This document shows positions 10,551-21,753 of a stretch of DNA of 64,000 bases, piece after piece. Source of the DNA: Pyropia yezoensis. Taxonomy: Eukaryota > Rhodophyta > Bangiophyceae > Bangiales > Bangiaceae. Every line of letters starts with the position of its first letter. The first letter of the stretch is position 1. Below the pieces are notes generated by a model. It was not told the origin of the DNA. It searched no databases and saw only the letters and a program-made list of their open reading frames with translations. Made by a program: the position numbers and the translations under genes. The stretch spans positions 7,678,375 through 7,742,374 of the forward strand of contig CM020619.1 of NCBI GenBank assembly GCA_009829735.1, read 5' to 3'.

Positions 10551-13500
10551 TGAACGGCGGCGGAGACGTGGGCGTGGCCGCCGCGGCCGCCGCGGACGAG
10601 GCCGCGTGGGCAGTGTGGCGGCCGCCCGCGGCGGGCGCCCACTCGGAGGGCAGCGGCCGCAGCGGTGGGTGTGGTGGCGGCTGGCGGGGTGGCGGCGGCG
10701 GACGGGGCGGCCGTGGGGGTGGCGGCGGCGGGGACATCCCGCCACTCGCGCGCCCGCCGCCGTCGGCGGCGGCCGTGGCGGCGGCCGTCAGCGGCGGCGG
10801 CGTGTCGTCGTCGCCGCCGCCGCCGCCGCTCGGGCGGCTGCCCCTAGCCGCTTCACTTGCGGTGGAGCACGGCGGTCCCGGCCGGGGCGGCGTTGCGGTA
10901 CTAGCAAATGCGAGCGCGGACACGTCGCTGCGGTGGCGGCCGGCCGCGGCGGCGGCCGAGGCGGCTGGCCGCTGGAGCGGCGACGCCCCTCGGAACGAGG
11001 CGGGCGGCGGCCGCTGGGGGGAGGAGCCTCCCGCCAGGGCCGTTAGGCGGGGGGGGCGGTGGGGGGGGGGTGAGCCGCCCGTGGCGGCCGACGCCCGCCG
11101 TGGTGGCGGCGGTGTTGGTGGGGACTGGGGGGACTTAAAGGCCGCCACGGGTGGTCAGCGAGAAACGGCGGCGGCTGCGGTGGTGGCGGTGGCGGGCCTG
11201 GCCGGCCGGCCGCCGCCACGGCGGGCTGGCCCGCCGCCCCGGACTGGCGGCCTGCCGCGGCCGCCGGCGGTGGCGCTCGGGCGACCAGCAGCGGCGGCGG
11301 CGGCTCCGGCCCCCCTAACCGCGGTGAGCGGCAGGCGGCGGCGGCGGCTGGGCGGCGCCCGCCACGTCCGTGGCGGCGGCCTCGGCGCCCGCCGCGTCGG
11401 CGCCGCCGCGCCCACCGCCGCCGGTGGGCGCGGTGGGGGGGGAGGGCGTGGTGAGCGGAGGGGAGGTTGCCCGGGGGGGGGGGGGGGCTGCTGCCTGTGG
11501 CGCGGTCGCCCACGCCGCGGCCGCCGCCGCCGTCGCCACCGCAGACCGCGTATCCGGCGGGCGCGTGCGAGACCCCGCGGCGGGGTGTGCCGTGGGTGCC
11601 GTCGCCGGCGACGGGGGCGGGTGGTTGCGGCGGGGGGGGTGGTGGCAGAGGTGGCGGCGGCCGCTGGGCCGACCTGTCGCCGCCACCGCCGCTGCCGCCG
11701 CCACCGTCTCCATCGGCCCGGTACGTGCGGGCGCGGTGCCCGTCGCCGAGCCGCTCGCCGCGTACCGGCGGGCGGCGGCGCTCGCCGCCGCCGCGGGCGA
11801 CGCGGGCGTCCGGCGGAGCGCGCTGTCCAACTTTTTGATTGTCGCCGCGGCGGCGCTCGGGCGGGAGCGCAAGGCCGGCGCCGCGGATGGGGGTGGGGGT
11901 GGGGGTGGGGGTGGGGGGGAGATGGGGCTCGCCGCGGCGGCCGCACTTGCCACCGAGGTGGACGCCGCCCGCGCCGAGCTGCGCGCGCGGACGGCGGCCA
12001 AGGCAGCGACGGCGGCGGCCACGACGGCGGCGGCCGCGGCCGGCGGCGACGCTGCGGACGGAGCGGCGGCGCCGGTGGACCCGGCGGCGGACGCGGCGGC
12101 GGCGCGCGCGCTCGAGGCGCTCATGTGGGATGGCCCCGCGGGGGGGCGGGGTGGGGGGGGGGTGCCGCCGTCGGCTCTCTGGACGCGCACGATGGGTCCG
12201 CCCGGGGTGGCGGCGGCAGCCAGGTGGGGGGGGGGGCTGGCTGCGCCGCCGCCGCCGCCGCGGGGAGTGGCGACAGCGACGCGGGGGGGGGGGGGGGGGG
12301 GGCGCCGCCGCCGCCTCCGCCGTGGGGGACGCGGGGCGCACCCGGCGGGGCCACGGCGGGGGCGGGACGGGACGCTCCGGCGGCGGTGGCCGCGACGGGA
12401 GGCGTCGTTGGAGGGGGAGGAGACCGCCGGGGGGGGGGCTTGTGGGGACGATGGGGGGTGGGACGAGACGCAAGGCGAGGCGGACGACGAGCCGGTGTAT
12501 GGCATCGTGAACGACGGGATGGAGGACTTTGGGGGGAGGGGGGGGGGACTGGGGTGGGGGGGGGGGGGGGGGGGGGCACGCGGCTGACTCGGACGTTGAC
12601 TGCGGGGGCGGTGGCGGCGGTGGCGGCGGCGGCGGTGGTGGCGGTGATGGCGGCGGCGGGTCGTCCTCGAAGTACACGTCGTCGCCGCCGCGGCGGCACG
12701 CGGCGGGCGGCCGCCGCGGCCGCCCGGGCGGGCGGCTCCGGCGGCCGTCGGCAGGTGGCCGCGGCGCGTCCCCCCCCCCCCCCGCGGCGGCGGGCGGGCG
12801 GTCGGCCAAGCTGCGGCGGTGGCGGTGTGGGCGCGCCGCGGCCGACCCGATCGACGGCTTCCTCGTCGACGATGGCGCCCGCTGGCCCGCCGCCGCGGGG
12901 GGGGCGGCCCGCCGCCCGCGGCCGCGGGGGGGGGGGGGGGGCGCGCCCGCCGCCGCCGCCAGCGGTGATTGCCAGGGGCGTCTGGTGGGGGGGATGGTGG
13001 CGCCTGGCCACGGCTGGCACGCCGATGCTGGCGGGGGCGGGAGGGGGAGCGAGGATGACTGGGCGTCGGTGGGTGGGAGGGGGGGGGGGGGGGGGGGTGG
13101 GGTAGCTCGGGCGGGTCGGACGCCGACGCTGCCGCCGCGGCGGCTGCAGACGCTGTGCCGCTCTGCCCGTCGCCGTCGCTCGCGCTGATGCCGCTGGCGC
13201 CGCCGACGCTGCTGGGCGGTTGGGGCGGCGGCGGTGGTGGTGGTGGTGGTGGTGGTGGTGGTGGGGGAGAGGTGGCGGTGGTGGGGGGGGGGGAGGTATG
13301 GGGGGGAGGAGCGGCGGCGGCACCGTCGGCGGCGCATATCACCCGTGGCCCGCGACTTACGTGGCGGCGGCGGCGGCGGCCACCGCCGCCGCCACCACCG
13401 CCCGCGTCGTGGTGCGGCGGCCCGGCCGGGCAGACGAGTGGGTTGTCAGCCCCATCCCCGCCGGGTCCCCCCCCGCCGGCGCGGCCGCCGCGGCGGAAGC

Positions 13501-13876
13501 GGCCACCCCCGGCACCGCCGCGTGGCTTACCGCCAGCGTCACAGCCGCGCTCGCCGAAGTGCGCAGGGCGGCGGTGGCGGTCGCACCACCGGGGGTGGTG
13601 CGCGTCGGGCCGCCGCCGCCCGACGGGTCCGCGGGGGGGGTGTACGCCGCCGAGGTGGGGGCGGTGCGCCGGCTGGGGCTCGCCGCCGCGTACGCGGTGG
13701 CGTGCCGCGGGGATGGGGGGGGGTGGGGCTGACGGCCATCGTGGCAGCGTGCTCGGTCGCGGACGCGCCCGCCGCTGGCATGGGGGGGGGGGATGGCGCC
13801 GCGTGCGCCGAGCCGGGCGGGTCGGAGGAGGCCGCCTCGCAGGAGGAGGCTGCCCGCCGCGGCGGCGGCGGCCGCG

Positions 13877-13913
<37 letters not shown>

Positions 13914-15086
13914 CGGCGGCGGCAGCACGGCGGCGGCCCCCCCCGGCGGGGGCCCGTGTGGGGTGGTGGACCTGACGGGCGCCAACGTGGCCGACGGGGA
14001 CGTTGGGCGGCTGCTCGACGCGGCGGCGCGGGCGGCCACGCCGCTGCGCGTGCTGCGGCTGGCCGCCAACGTGCGCTTGACGGACGCGACGGCGGCGCGG
14101 CTGGTGTCCGCCGCCGCCGCGAGCGCTGCCGCTGCGCGACAGGGGGGGGGAGGGGGGGGGGGGGAGGGCGTTGGTGAACGGGGTGGCGGCTTTGGCGTGG
14201 GCGGTACCGGCCTGGGCGGTGGTGCTGGTGGTGGTGGCAATGGTGGTGCTGGTGCTGCTGGTAGCGATGGCGAGGGCACCGGCGACGGCAACGGTGACGG
14301 CGACGGTGACGGCGACGGTGACGGCGACGGCGCCGGCGACGGCACCGGCGACGTCCTCGGCGACGACAGCACCGGCGGCGGCGGCACGGCGGGCGACGCC
14401 GCTGGCGCGTGCGGCCCCTTTAGCGCTCTCGCCGATTTCGACCTCTCCGCCACTGGCGTGAGCGCGGGTGGCTTCCGGCGCCTCGCGGCGGCGGCGGCGT
14501 CGCCCCCCGCGGCGTCGGGCCTGGGCGGCCGCCGCGTCCTGGCCGCGTCCTACGGTGGCCCCGGCGGCGGCGGCGACGCGGCGGTGGACGGCGTTGCCAC
14601 GGGCGTCGCGGCGCTGCTTCGGGAAGGGGGGGTCACCGCCTTCCGCCTCTACCGCAACGTGCTGCCTCCCGCGTTTCTGATGCGCCTCGCCGCGCGCGTG
14701 GTGTGGTGGGGGGGGTGGCGGGGCGCCGGCGGCGGCGGCGGCGCGGCGGACCCGGCCGGGCCGCCCCTCTGGCTGCCGCCAGCCGCGTCCGCTGTGCCCG
14801 CCCCCACACCGTTTGCCTACAGTGCGGTGAGGGCTGTGGGGGGAAGAGCGCCGCCGGGCTTGTGTGGGTGGGTGTGTGGGTGTGCGCTGGGTGCGGGGGA
14901 CTGCTGGGGGGGGACGACGACGCGGGCCTCCCCCCCCTCCCCTGCCGCCGCCAGCTGCAGGCAGCCAGCGTGTCGCGTCGCGGCCACCCCCCCCCCCCCG
15001 CTTCCAGCCCCTCCCGCCGCATGACACGCTCACGCCGCCGCCGGCAGCGTTCGCTGACGTACGCCCGCCCGCCGCCGCTGGCCTGA
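10551..15086 (+). CDS. Putative leucine-rich-repeat protein, frame-interrupted
   Basis: No single frame covers this gene, but consecutive plus-strand frames look coding. The N-terminal part (MNGGGDVGVAAAAAADEAAW, from 10551) is Ala/Gly-rich. A segment near 11740-11870 reads LAAYRRAAALAAAAGDAGVR then SALSNFLIVAAAAL, as in LRR proteins with Ala-rich linkers. At 13957-14140, GVVDLTGANVADGDVGRLLD and VLRLAANVRLTDATAARLV are ribonuclease-inhibitor-type LRR units. Further units lie near 14422-14520 (DFDLSATGVSAGGFRRLA) and 14584-14700 (TAFRLYRNVLPPAFL). Near 14790-14900 another frame gives a Cys-rich C-terminus (CLQCGEGCGGK, then CAGCGG) that could bind zinc. Frame changes coincide with runs of G (for example 12285-12301 and 12555-12576). 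The function is not known, and the exon structure is a guess. Confidence 0.35.
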
Positions 15087-16322
15087 CGTGAGGCTGAGAG
15101 GTGGCGCCGCCTGTCGGCGCGGGCGGGGCGGGGGGAGCGGGACGACAGCCGCGGCCGCGCCGCTGCCGCCGCCCCCCCCCCCCCCCCCACACCGCCCCTT
15201 TGCTTACAGACACAAGGCGTCGGCGAGCTGTTGACCCCCTCCCCCCCCCCCGCTCCTCCACCTCTATCCCCCGAGGCCGCCACACCGCCTGCGGTGGGCA
15301 TACACGTATCTGTTGCCGCCGCCGTGTGCCTAATTGCTTATCCAAGGCCGCGCCGCTGGCGGCGCGTGGCGGGCACCCCGGCGGCGGCGTGGGCGTGGGC
15401 GGCGCCGTCACTTGCAGCGGCCGCTGCCGCCCCAGGCGAGCTGCTTGGTTGGTGGTGATGGCCGCCGCGGCCGCCGCCTGCGGCGGCGTGAGGCAGGGGG
15501 GGAGGGGGAGAGACACCCGGCGTGAGGCGCCGACGCCGCGTGCGTTTCTCGCGCCGCCCGCCGCGGGCGGCTGCGGCCCACCCCCACGCCGCCGCCGGGA
15601 GGCTCATCCGGCCGGCGATCGCGGCCGCGGGCCTACCGGTGGGGGTCACACCCCCCACCCCCGCCGGTGGCCACCCGTCGGCAGCGGTATCGTGAGGGGA
15701 GGAGGCGGGGGGGGGGGGGGGGGGGGGGTGAACGCCGTCGCCGCCGGCCCCCCCGCCGGTCCATCGCCCTACAGGTGAGGGGGAGCGCGGCCGCCCGCAG
15801 ATTTTTCCCCGCCCGACCCGCATCCCCCGCCGCTGCGGGCGCGCGGCCGCCGCTCCGGGGGGGGGGGCGGGGGTAGAAGCCGCGCCGGCGGCCGCTGCCC
15901 ACCACACACGCACGCTGCTGACGCCGGCGGGGTGGGCGGCCGCGGGCCGGGCCGGCTGCGGTGGGGGGGGGTGCCGGGCCCGCGGGCGCCGGCGGAGGGG
16001 GAACGGCAGGGGGTGGGCGGGGATACCGGCTGGGCGGGGGTGGGGAGGGCTGGGATGGGGGGGATGGCGCCGCCGCTGGGTGTGTATAGGCGGCCGCGGG
16101 TGGGCGGCGGGGGGCAGCTGGGAACCATCGGCCTTCGACGTCTCCACCACGCAAGACCCGAGCTGCCGCTCGCCGTCCGTCGTCGTCGGTGTTGGCCAAG
16201 CACCTGCAAAGTGATCCCTGCCCACCACCACCACCGTCACCGCTCGGTACCACCACCGCCCACGCCAGCCGACGGTCAAGACACCCCACACCCTCACCCA
16301 CCCCCCACTCCCGGCTGCTGCC
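15087..16322. other. GC-rich spacer
   Basis: Long G and C runs (15173-15188, 15707-15728) with no recognisable domain in any frame. Positions 16080-16320 hold more mixed sequence just before the ATG at 16323 and may be the 5' leader of the next gene. Confidence 0.4.
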
Positions 16323-17123
16323 ATGGACACGCGCGGCGCCCCCCCCGCCACAGCCCCCCCCACACCACCGCCAAGGCCATCCCCCCCCCCGCCGCCGCCG
16401 CCGCCACCCCTGCCAAGCCCCTCAAGACCTTCTACCCCGCCATCCCCGCCACGCCCAGGACCGTCGCCCTCGACGAGTCCGCCTCGTCGGGCGGGGGGGA
16501 CGCGACGCCACGGACGCCGCCGTCGCCGGCCGCCGCCACCACGCCAGCCCCGCCGGCCACCCCGCCGGCGCCCGCGGCGGCGGCGGCGGCCGCCACGCCC
16601 ACCAGCCGGCCGCCGCCGCCGCCGCGCAAGCGGCGGCGCACCCGCGGCGGCGTCAGTGGCGTCGGGGGGGGTGTTGCCGCCGCCTGCGGCGGCGCGGTGA
16701 CCAAGGCGGGGGTAGCGGCGGCGACAGCGGTGGCCGGCTGCCGCCGCCGCCGCCGCGCCGCCCCCCCCGCCGCTGGCGGGCTCGGCCTGGACGACGCGAC
16801 GGCGGCGGCCGCCTTCCCGGCGGCGGCGGCACGAGCGGCAGCGGCCTCGGTGGCGGCGGCGCCGCGGCTCGTCGCGCGGCGCCTCGCCGACGCATTTGCC
16901 ACGGCGGCGGCGTGGGGTCGGCCAACGGGGCGGGCGGGTGGGTGGTGGGTGGGCGGCGGCGGCGGTGGCGGCCGCGGCGGAGGCGCGCCGCTGGGCGGCG
17001 GTGTGGGGGTGGGACCTGCGGCGGGGGGCGCCCGTCGTGGAGGGGGGGGGGGCCGCGCCCTGGCGGTGGGCGTATGTGGGCGAGGTGGGGGGGGGGGCTG
17101 CTGCAGGGGCGGGCGGCTGCTGA
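16323..17123 (+). CDS. Possible CDK inhibitor with CDI-like C-terminal motif (KRP/CIP/KIP type)
   Basis: From the ATG at 16323 (context gctgccATGG) the protein starts MDTRGAPPATAPP and enters poly-Pro. At the C run 16381-16391 the open frame changes and continues TPAKPLKTFYPAIP, TPRTVALDESAS, a basic patch RKRRRTRGG, and an Ala-rich helix ending PRLVARRLADAFATAAA. Near 16950 it returns to the first frame and ends with EARRWAAVWGWDLRRGAPVV, then APWRWAYVGE (16977-17085), and TGA at 17121. The end resembles the CDI box that binds cyclin/CDK in plant KRPs and p27. There the pattern is [F/W]-D-x5-P-[L/V], then [W/Y]-x-W-x-x-V. Here it is W-D-L-R-R-G-A-P-V with a five-residue insertion before W-R-W. 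The length (about 266 residues) suits the family. The match is short, so it is tentative. Confidence 0.35.
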
Positions 17124-17334
17124 ACGAGTCTTCGGGAGGCCGGGGGGGGGGGGCGCCACCGCTAGGCGTATGGCTGGTGTCGCGTCGTGTTGTATTGGTC
17201 TTGCGTGGGTGTTTTGCGTGCTTATTTATTTATATTCCATCCCTACTTTTACTGCCACTGCCGTTGTACGTCCATGGCCTCGCGCGCGCCCTCCCCCTCC
17301 CTCCCCCCCCACCTCCGCATCCCCCCCCCTCACC

Positions 17335-18642
17335 ATGGCCACCACCGGTGCGGCAAGCGCCGGCCACCGCGCTGCCCAGCCGGCCACCCCCCCCATCCCC
17401 CCATCCATCGCGGCCAGCACCCCGCCGCCGCCGCATCAGCCGCGGCGGCGACGGCACCCGCGCCCAGCTCACCCTGCCACTCCCCCCCCCCCCTCCCCCT
17501 CCCCTTCCCCCCCGCCCTCCCCAGCCGCCCCCGCCGACGCACCGACAGCAGGAAAGGGCGGCAGCCCCACCCCGAGCGCCACCGCCAGCCGCGCGGCCCG
17601 CGCGACGGGCGACATTCGCGCCCTTTCTCAACCGCCGCCGCCACCAACGCCGCCCGCCGCGGCGGCCAGCACCCCCGCCGCCGCCACCCGCGTGCCCGCC
17701 GCAGCGGCCACATCCGCCGCCTCCCCCGCAGCCGCCGCCGCCGCCACCGCCTCGGCCGCCGCTGCCGCCACCGCCGCTGTGCCGGCCGCCCCCGCCGCGG
17801 CGGTGGCCGCCGCCGCGGCGGATAAAGAGGAGGTGCCGCCGGGGCTGGAGGTGGGGAGGAGCCGCCGCCGACGGCGGAGCAGCGTCGCGCGTGGCTCAGC
17901 CGGCTCGTCACGGCGCTTGACGCGCTCACCACGGCGGGCGGCGCGCCGCCGGCGGGGACCCGGTGCGGCCTCCGCCTCCGCGCCCGCGCGCTGTCGGCGT
18001 CCGTCGCGGGACGGGACGACGACGCCGCCGCCGGTGGCGCCGCGGCGGCGGCCTGGCTCCCCTTCGCCGACGCGGAAAAGGGGAACGACGACGCTGACGG
18101 TGCGGCGGTCGCCGCCGTCGCCACGGATGCCGACGCGGTGGTCGCGGTCGTAGCGACGGGGCCGCACCGGGCGGTCGCGGCGCGCCTCGTCGCGCTGCGG
18201 CTGTTGGGGCGCGTGCCAGCCGCGGGCGCCGCGGCGGCGGCGGCCGCGGCGGCGGCGGCGCCGTCGGCCGACGGCGCCGACGGTGGCGACGGCGGTAGCG
18301 GCGGCGGCGGTGGCCTCTCCCACCGGTCGCCGCCCGACGCGGCGGCGCTGCGCGCGGCGGTCCTTGCCGAGCCACCCGCCCGCCTGCCATGCGTCCCCCG
18401 CGACACCATCGCCGCGGCGGCGGACTCGGCGCTCGCTCCCGTCGCCGCCGCCGCCGCCGCCGCCGCCGCCTCCGCGTCGGCGGCAGCCCCGTCGTTGCCC
18501 GCCGCCACCATGGACCGGCCGGTGGTGGCCCCCCGCCGCCGCCACCCGCGTGCCCGCCGCAGCGGCCGCATCCGCTGCCGCCGCCGCCGCCGCCGCCTCC
18601 GCCGCCATCGCCTCGGCCGCCGCCGCCGCCGCCGCGGCGTAG
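17335..18642 (+). CDS. Unrecognised Ala/Pro-rich protein
   Basis: The ATG at 17335 (context caccATGGCC) opens MATTGAASAGHRAAQPA and a Pro/Ala-rich region reaching DKEEVPPGLE. Near 17850 the open frame shifts and continues EEPPPTAEQRRAWLSRLVTA then LDALTTAGGAPPAG. Next come an acidic/Ala linker, ADAVVAVVATGPHRAVAARL and ALRLLGRVPAAG. Near 18350 it reads DAAALRAAVLAEPPARLPCV. A poly-Ala end stops at TAG 18640-18642. The helical segments look like genuine protein, but I know no family with them. A 38-bp direct repeat (core CACCCGCGTGCCCGCCGCAG) occurs at about 17684 and 18538. Convergent minus-strand coding overlaps the 3' end, so one of the two calls near 18500-18640 must be wrong or they overlap. 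Confidence 0.3.
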
Positions 18643-21600
18643 ACGCCCAGCCCCGTCGCGAGGTGCGCCTTGCGGCCGTCGCCGCAGCCACCCCCGCCGA
18701 CGCCGCCGCCGGCCGCCGTGGCCGCTCCGCGCAAGGGGGCGAGCGCCGCGGCGGCCGCCGCCGCTGCCGCCGCCGCCTCTGACGGCGGTGGAAGGCGCGT
18801 CGGGGGTGAGGGAGGGGGGGGCCGTCGCCACCAGCTGCCGCAGCACAGCCGCGGCGGGCGGCCAGCCGCCGTCAAACGCCGCGGGGGGGGGGACCACGGC
18901 TCCCGCGGCGACCGCCGCCCCCCACCCGTGGCCCTCGTCGCTGTCGCCGTCGCTACTGCCGCTGCCGGGCCCCGCGCCGCCCTACCGGCGGCCGGCGCGC
19001 AGCAGCGCTATCGCGCGGCACAGGTCGACCGCGTCCACAATTGCCGTCGCCCAGACGGTCCACGCAGCCCATTCCCCCCCTCCCCCCCCCCCCCGGCGCT
19101 ACCACCTAATCCGCGGAGGCGCCCAGCGCCCCCAGCCCCCCCCCCCCCCCCCCCACCCCCCCCCCCGCCGGCCACGGCGGTACCCCTCCACCCCCCCTCC
19201 ACCGTCGCCGCGACGAGAAGCGGGCGCCCCCGCCACAGCCACCCCTCCCCCAGCCACCCCGCGCACGCGGAGAGCCGCCCCGACCCTCATGCCGCGGCGG
19301 CGGCGTCGGTGGCGGCCGCTACAGCCGGCGTGGCGGCTGGGGGGGAAAGGGGGGGGGGGGGCGGCGGTTTTCACCGGTGTGGGGGCGGGAGGGGGGGACG
19401 GCGCCGTGCCGGCTGGCTACGTGGGAGGGAGGGGGGGTAGTGGGGGGTGGCGTCCCACCCCTCGCCTCCCCCGCTCGGTAGGTACACCCCCCTCCCCCTT
19501 CCTCTTCCTGCCACGCCCACCCCGCGGCCTCTCGTCGTCTCGTCTGGATCCTCAGTTTCCTCCTTCCGTGTCCGACCGCCACGGTCGCTGCGACAGACCC
19601 CGCCGCCGTGCCCGCAGGCGCATCGGCGGGGGTGGCGGCGGCGGCAGTGGGGGCGGTGTCGGCGGCAGTAGCTGTCGCACCTGTTGCGGGGACGGCGGCA
19701 GCCACGACGGCTGCGGCGGTGTCCCGCGGCACGTGCGTGCCGCGGCGGCAAGGGCGGCGATTGCGGCGGGTGACCAGGGAGTGGTGGCGGGGGGGCGCAG
19801 GCGCAGCGCCGCGGCGAGCGCGTTGGGGGGGGGGGGGGGGAGGCCAATGGCGGCCGTCGCTTTGAACGGCACGGGGGGGGGGGGCGTGTCGACGCGGTGC
19901 CGTCGTTGCCGGTGTCGCCGCCGTCGCTGTTGCCGTCACCGCCGTCGCCGCAGTGCCGGCCACCGCCCGCGCCAGCCGCGGGCGCCCCCCCCCACCAACC
20001 CCGGGGCGTGGCGCCGACGGCGGCCTGGAGCGCCAGCCGGGCGGCGGCGTGCCCTTCCGGCACCGACCCCGCCGGCGGCGGCCGCAGCGCGTGCGACGCG
20101 ATGAGCAGGAGCGTGTAGCCCGCCCAGGCGGGCGCCGCCCGCGGGGGGGGGGCGGGAGGGTGCCACCGCCGGGCGCGGTGGCGGCGACGGCGGCGGTGGG
20201 AGTGGCGGGGGTGGCGGCGGCGGCGGCGGTCACCGCGGCGGCGGACGTGTCGAGCGCGCGGCGAAGGCGCACTTGTAGTTGCGGCTGCGCGTCGGGGTGG
20301 GTGAGGATGATGACCGTCTCGGAGGCGGCGGCGGCCGCGGCGGCGGCGGCGTCCGGCGGCGGCGGCGGCGGCGGCGACGGCGGCGGCGGGAGTGGCGTGG
20401 AAGGCGGCGGCGGCGGCGGTCACCGCCGCGGCGGCCATGTCGAGCGCGCGGCGGAAGCGCACTTGTAGTTGCGGCTGCGTGTCGGGGTGGGTGAGGATGG
20501 TGACCGTCTCGGGGGCGGCGGCGGCGTCCGGCGGCGGCGGCGACGGCGGCTCGGCGAGAAAGGCCGGCGGAGTCACCGTGCCCCCCCTCCCCCCCCCCCG
20601 CCCGTAAACCGCCCCCCCCCCCGCCCCCGGCCCCTGTCCGCCCCAGCGCCGCCGCGTCCTTCCTCAGCCCACCCACCTGGATGACTCGCGGCGGTGCGCC
20701 CCCCCCCCCCCCCCCCCACCCTCCAGCACGCAACGCGGGCGACAATTTTGGCGAGGCCGCCGCCGCCCGCAAGGACCGCTTCGCACGAAGCGTCCCGGCC
20801 GCGGCGGGCGTGGAGCCAGGCGCAGAGGGCGGCGGGGCCGGCGGGGCCGGCGGCGCCATGGCGGCGCCACGCAGCGCCGCGACGGTGGCGGCCTCGGTGG
20901 CGGCGTCGGCGTCGGCGGGGGTGACGGCCACCGAGGAAGGGGGCGTTTCGGGGGGGGGGGGGGTGCCGCCGCCGCCGCCCCCACCTTCGTCGTCGCCGCC
21001 GCCGTCGTTGCCACCCGCGTGGCCGCACCCGCCCCCGGCGGCCGCGTCGCCGCCGCCGCCGTCTTGACGGGCGGCGAGCGGGACTGCCATGGCGGCGCAG
21101 TGCGGGCGCGCTTGCTGCCCCGGACCGCCGCCGCCGCGGCGGCAACGGCCGGGCCCTTGCGCCCCCGCTCCCCGGCCGCCGCGGCAGGCCGCCGCGGGGG
21201 CGGCGCGCCATCCAACAGCGCAGCGTCCCCCCCCCCCCCCCCCCCCCCTGCCGCCTCCCCTGCCGCCGGCACCCCCCCCCCCGCGAGCCACGGCAGCCGT
21301 GGCAGCGGCAGCAGCTTGTGCGCGACCGGGCCATGCGCGGGGGCAACAAAGTAGAGCACAGACGGCAGGTGCGCCGCGGCCGCGACACGCCACGCTGCGG
21401 GGCGAGCCGCCGGCGGCGGCGGGCGGTCGGCGCTCGCCGCGGCACCGCCCGCGCCGGCCGCGCGGCCCCTGCTGTCGCCGCCACCCCCACCGCCGCCGCC
21501 GCCGCCGCTGCCGCCGCAGCCGCCGCGGCTACCCCGCGCCGGCGCCTTGCCGCCGCGGCGGGCAGCAGCCGCGGCGGCGGCGGCGGCGGCTAGCCCCGCC

Positions 21601-21683
21601 GCCGCCGCCGCCGCGCGGTATGCGGCGGGCGCGACTAGCGTGGCCTTGACGATAATCGCGGCGGCCGGCTGCCGCCGGTCCAT
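18560..21683 (-). CDS. Unrecognised Ala-rich protein with membrane-like helices, frame-interrupted
   Basis: Minus strand, from the ATG at 21683: MDRRQPAAAIIVKATLVAPA, then an Ala-rich helix, and near 21340 HLPSVLYFVAPAHGPVAHKL. After Gly/Pro filler come APETVTILTHPDTQPQLQVR (about 20515), WAGYTLLLIASHALRPPPAG (about 20130), PFKATAAIGLPPPPPNALAA (about 19865) and WAAWTVWATAIVDAVDLCRA (19071). The last parts are AAFDGGWPPAAAVLRQLVAT (about 18880) and RKAHLATGLGVYAAAA (about 18675). Several of these are credible hydrophobic or amphipathic helices, so I favour one gene read leftward with many frame changes. I do not recognise the family. A 190-bp tandem duplication at 20240-20530 repeats the LTHPD segment out of frame. 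Exon borders cannot be set by eye. Confidence 0.3.
20240..20530. repeat. Tandem duplication, 190-bp period
   Basis: Two near-identical blocks share ACTTGTAGTTGCGGCTGCG at 20271 and 20461 and GGGTGGGTGAGGATG after it. On the minus strand both encode an ETV[T/I]ILTHPD[T/A]QPQLQVR segment. The 190-bp period is not a multiple of three, so in one continuous reading the second copy falls out of frame. This is a recent duplication, or a collapsed or expanded GC repeat. Confidence 0.75.
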
Positions 21684-21753
21684 TTGGTCGCCGCTGCCAG
21701 CGTCGGCCCCGGCGCCGCCGCCGCCACCACCACCGGCGCCGCCCCTGCCCGCA

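Noticed and set aside
10235..13337. Very long frames of several hundred codons on both strands
   Set aside because: In this GC content stop codons are rare by chance. Most of these frames read as monotone Pro, Arg or His runs, and only segments with varied helical or LRR-like sequence were kept.
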